Part shown: one piece after another, positions 62,340-64,000 of the stretch
Layout of the letters: every line of letters starts with the position of its first letter
Numbering within the stretch: position 1 is the stretch's first letter
Source: Candidatus Saccharimonadota bacterium
GTDB lineage: Bacteria; Patescibacteriota; Saccharimonadia; Saccharimonadales; Saccharimonadaceae
DNA: 64,000 bases
Assembly (NCBI GenBank): GCA_017540545.1
Contig: JAFYAV010000001.1
Location: forward strand, 1 to 64,000
Direction: 5' to 3'
The notes under the pieces: generated by a model
Told to the model about the DNA's origin: nothing
What the model saw: the letters and a program-made list of their open reading frames with translations, nothing else
Databases searched by the model: none
Made by a program: the position numbers and the translations under genes

Positions 62340-62851
62340 TTCAACTCCTCAATACTTCCCCGAATATCGTCTAATGCCCGATGATTCTCTGGCTTCGCAA
62401 AACTCCGATGCAAAGCATTCTCGAAATAAATTTTCCATGCACTCACATCCAACATTCGATAATGCAACTTCGCATCCAACTTTGGCCATTCCCGCTCAAT
62501 AAACTTTCGGTCCTGATGAATCGAATTTCCAGCTAGATACACCGTGTCGCCAAAGTTTTTCTTCACAAACTTCAGCAATTCTTTTTCGACCACCTCCGGC
62601 GCCTTACCGTCGCTATTCTGCGCCATTAAAGCCTCAAAAGACTCGCGGTTTTTTTCCCAAAATTCACCCACCATCCGCTCGCGCATCAGTTTCTCGTCGC
62701 ACTTTACGACCGCCGTAAAAGTATCAAACTCATTAAAATCCCAATCCGTCGCAATCGCCGCCACCTCAAGAATCCTGTCATCTACCGGCGACAGCCCAGT
62801 CATCTCCAAGTCGACCCACAACAGTGTCGCTTTGTTAGCGGAGTCTGCCAT
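62315..62851 (-). CDS. orn: Oligoribonuclease
   Basis: A 178-residue DEDDh 3'-5' exonuclease that degrades two- to five-nucleotide RNAs, including pGpG. Motifs: WVDLEMTGL (Asp, Glu), LAGNSIHQDRKFI (Asp) and ENHRALDDI (His, Asp). Length is normal. It lies between mscL and the MmcQ/YjbR gene on one mRNA. Confidence 0.95.
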   Translation of the reverse strand: MADSANKATLLWVDLEMTGLSPVDDRILEVAAIATDWDFNEFDTFTAVVKCDEKLMRERMVGEFWEKNRESFEALMAQNSDGKAPEVVEKELLKFVKKNFGDTVYLAGNSIHQDRKFIEREWPKLDAKLHYRMLDVSAWKIYFENALHRSFAKPENHRALDDIRGSIEELKWYRKMIS

Positions 62852-62854
62852 GGG

Positions 62855-63235
62855 CTATTTCTTAATATCCAACTTCAGGAGTTTGACCACAAAGTAAACC
62901 ACAAGCGCCAAAACCAAGAAGTTAATTAAATCGTTAATAAACTGACCGTAGCGCAGCACCGCCGTATCGCCAGCTGGCGTCTTGCCCATCACAAGCTCTA
63001 GTCCACGAATACCATCAGCACTGCCAAGTAGGAAACCAAGCGGCGGCATAATAATATTGTTAATCAACGAATTAACCAATCCACTCGCAGCCGTACCAAG
63101 TACCAAACCAATTGCCAAGCTTACAACATTCTGTTCCTTAATAAATGCGATGAAGCCACTGCCCGCCCCCTTCACTTTACTCAAGCCTTTGCTCGCTAGT
63201 TCCTTGCGTGAAATTTTTTCCTTTTCCTCAGCCAT
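62855..63235 (-). CDS. mscL: Large-conductance mechanosensitive channel
   Basis: A 126-residue MscL: two membrane helices, the first with VVSLAIGLVLGTAASGLVNSLINNIIMPPLGFL, the conserved pore helix, and a basic C-terminus. It opens at high membrane tension to release solutes. The N-terminus carries a Lys/Glu-rich extension. Stop is 3 nt before the orn start. Confidence 0.95.
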   Translation of the reverse strand: MAEEKEKISRKELASKGLSKVKGAGSGFIAFIKEQNVVSLAIGLVLGTAASGLVNSLINNIIMPPLGFLLGSADGIRGLELVMGKTPAGDTAVLRYGQFINDLINFLVLALVVYFVVKLLKLDIKK

Positions 63236-63284
63236 ATTTTTTCCTCTGTTAACTTATCTTTACTATATCACACCCCCCAAAAGA

Positions 63285-63314
63285 TTGACAAACCACCAGC
63301 AAGCATGATATAAT
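63285..63314 (+). promoter_or_regulatory. Promoter of the 63383-63997 gene
   Basis: TTGACA (63285-63290), 18-bp spacer, TATAAT (63309-63314); ~60-nt leader with GGAGGAGGTGA before the ATG. Confidence 0.75.
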
Positions 63315-63382
63315 TCGCCAGCACTTTTACACAATTAGCAATGTTAAAATCTTACCATTATGCACGGGAGGAGGTGACAGAT

Positions 63383-63997
63383 ATGTGTAAGATACTGCAA
63401 TTCCCAACCACGCCAACGACGCAATCAACCAACGCCCCTACATCTGTCGCCGCCAATGGCTATGCAACCGTCTCTTCGGAGTTACTCAAGGAATATTGGG
63501 TTGCCGAAGGATTTCCGGTAACAGATAACCTTTTCGCTGCTGGCCTTCTCGAGTTTAACGAAGATGGCAGCATGAAACCGGCCGCCACAATGTCTGGAGG
63601 TCTTTGCCATAATGACAGTAAGCGCGAATTCGCCGAAAAGTACCAACCCATAATGTTGGCCAAACTCGCTTCATTCGCGAAAGAATGTTGCCTGAGGAGC
63701 GATTCCACGATTATTATCGACGGTGACGACGAAAAAACTGCATTGATCGCTGCACCCAGCGATCGAGGAATATATGTTTCCGTATGGTTCACCGAGTCAG
63801 CCGACATCTACCTCGCAAGACAGATGCTAGCATTCATGCTGTACTGTTTTGCCGCAATGAACTGCAGCGAGGCATCAGGAGAAATAAGAGACAAGAAACT
63901 ATGGGAAACATATTTCAAAGTGCAGAACGACCTGCGCCTTGGTCTAGACAAGACTACTGCCAGACGCGTCCTGACTGAATACTACGACATTGCCTAA
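63383..63997 (+). CDS. Hypothetical cytoplasmic protein
   Basis: A 204-residue protein that I do not recognise. It has a Thr/Pro-rich N-terminus, an alpha/beta middle (TIIIDGDDEKTALIAAPSDRGIYVSVWF) and a helical C-terminus (LWETYFKVQNDLRLGLDKTTARRVL); six Cys residues are spread along it. The strong ribosome site GGAGGAGGTGA sets the start at 63383. Like the DUF1704 gene it has a full promoter and leader, unlike the leaderless genes around it. Confidence 0.6.
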   Translation: MCKILQFPTTPTTQSTNAPTSVAANGYATVSSELLKEYWVAEGFPVTDNLFAAGLLEFNEDGSMKPAATMSGGLCHNDSKREFAEKYQPIMLAKLASFAKECCLRSDSTIIIDGDDEKTALIAAPSDRGIYVSVWFTESADIYLARQMLAFMLYCFAAMNCSEASGEIRDKKLWETYFKVQNDLRLGLDKTTARRVLTEYYDIA

Positions 63998-64000
63998 ACC

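Noticed and set aside
1-64000. CRISPR array or insertion sequences
   Set aside because: No regularly spaced short repeats with unique spacers, no cas-like genes and no transposase or terminal inverted repeats were found.

Overview
The window looks like a chromosome segment of an ultra-small Patescibacteria/CPR bacterium, most likely Candidatus Saccharibacteria (TM7). This is inferred from content and not from a search: a complete translation and replication core but almost no biosynthesis, a type IV pilus cassette, a TraG/VirD4-like ATPase, several proteins with VirB2/TrbC-type pilin helices, a threonyl-tRNA synthetase without a TGS domain, and a primase whose zinc ligands are gone. TGA is used as a normal stop (M50 peptidase, Fur-family regulator, znuB), yet three genes carry an in-frame TGA with homology continuing across it. 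Many first genes have a TATAAT-like -10 box only 6-9 nt before the ATG, so leaderless mRNAs seem to be the rule; several start codons were corrected on that basis.

Layout. 1-250: 5' end of a 16S rRNA gene reading left, with leader and promoter. 251-9716 (minus): divergent PAP2 protein, gyrB-gyrA, an acidic protein coupled to a type IV secretion ATPase, and a small membrane protein. 9717-11258 is an RNA-rich gap: a structured RNA candidate, a palindrome cluster between two divergent promoters, a small RNA candidate and tmRNA. 11259-13996 (plus): comM (broken by TGA), infC with an AUC start, rpmI, rplT. 14123-16612: RNase P RNA, a Nudix-RNase H fusion, a small RNA with pairing ends, an M50 peptidase, rpmB. 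16680-26095 (minus): a winged-helix gene pair, rpsF-ssb-rpsR-efp-miaA, pcrA with a small coupled ORF, two paralogous membrane-anchored proteins, thrS. 26287-28573: a DUF1704-like zincin gene, then tRNA-Val and tRNA-Ala, each followed by a repeat element.

28626-39154 is a cell-surface region: a pilin helix pair fused to Big_2 and GH114-like domains, a second pilin helix pair fused to an NlpC/P60 hydrolase, a sortase-pilus cassette in which both sortase and pilin contain in-frame TGA, a membrane glycosyltransferase and a beta-helix surface protein. 39228-42098 is a Fur-family (probably Zur) regulator with znuABC behind a palindromic operator. 42114-45097 is a Nudix-HAD-CAT-like-Gfo/Idh run. 45169-45749 holds tRNA-Thr, tRNA-Asp, and tRNA-Gly with a third repeat element. 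45843-63997 carries housekeeping and envelope genes, tRNA-Arg, ndk, the type IV pilus set (pilT, pilC, pilin, pilD) next to a Xer recombinase, rpoD, dnaG, orn and mscL.

The most novel observation is a family of about 180-bp elements after three tRNA genes. Each ends in an 18-nt copy of its own host tRNA 3' end, starting at the same T-loop position in all three, and carries three hairpins whose sequences differ but whose pairing is kept. The two pilin-hydrolase fusions, the three in-frame UGA codons and the unassigned structured RNAs are the next most interesting. All assignments come from reading the sequence; no database search or folding program was run.
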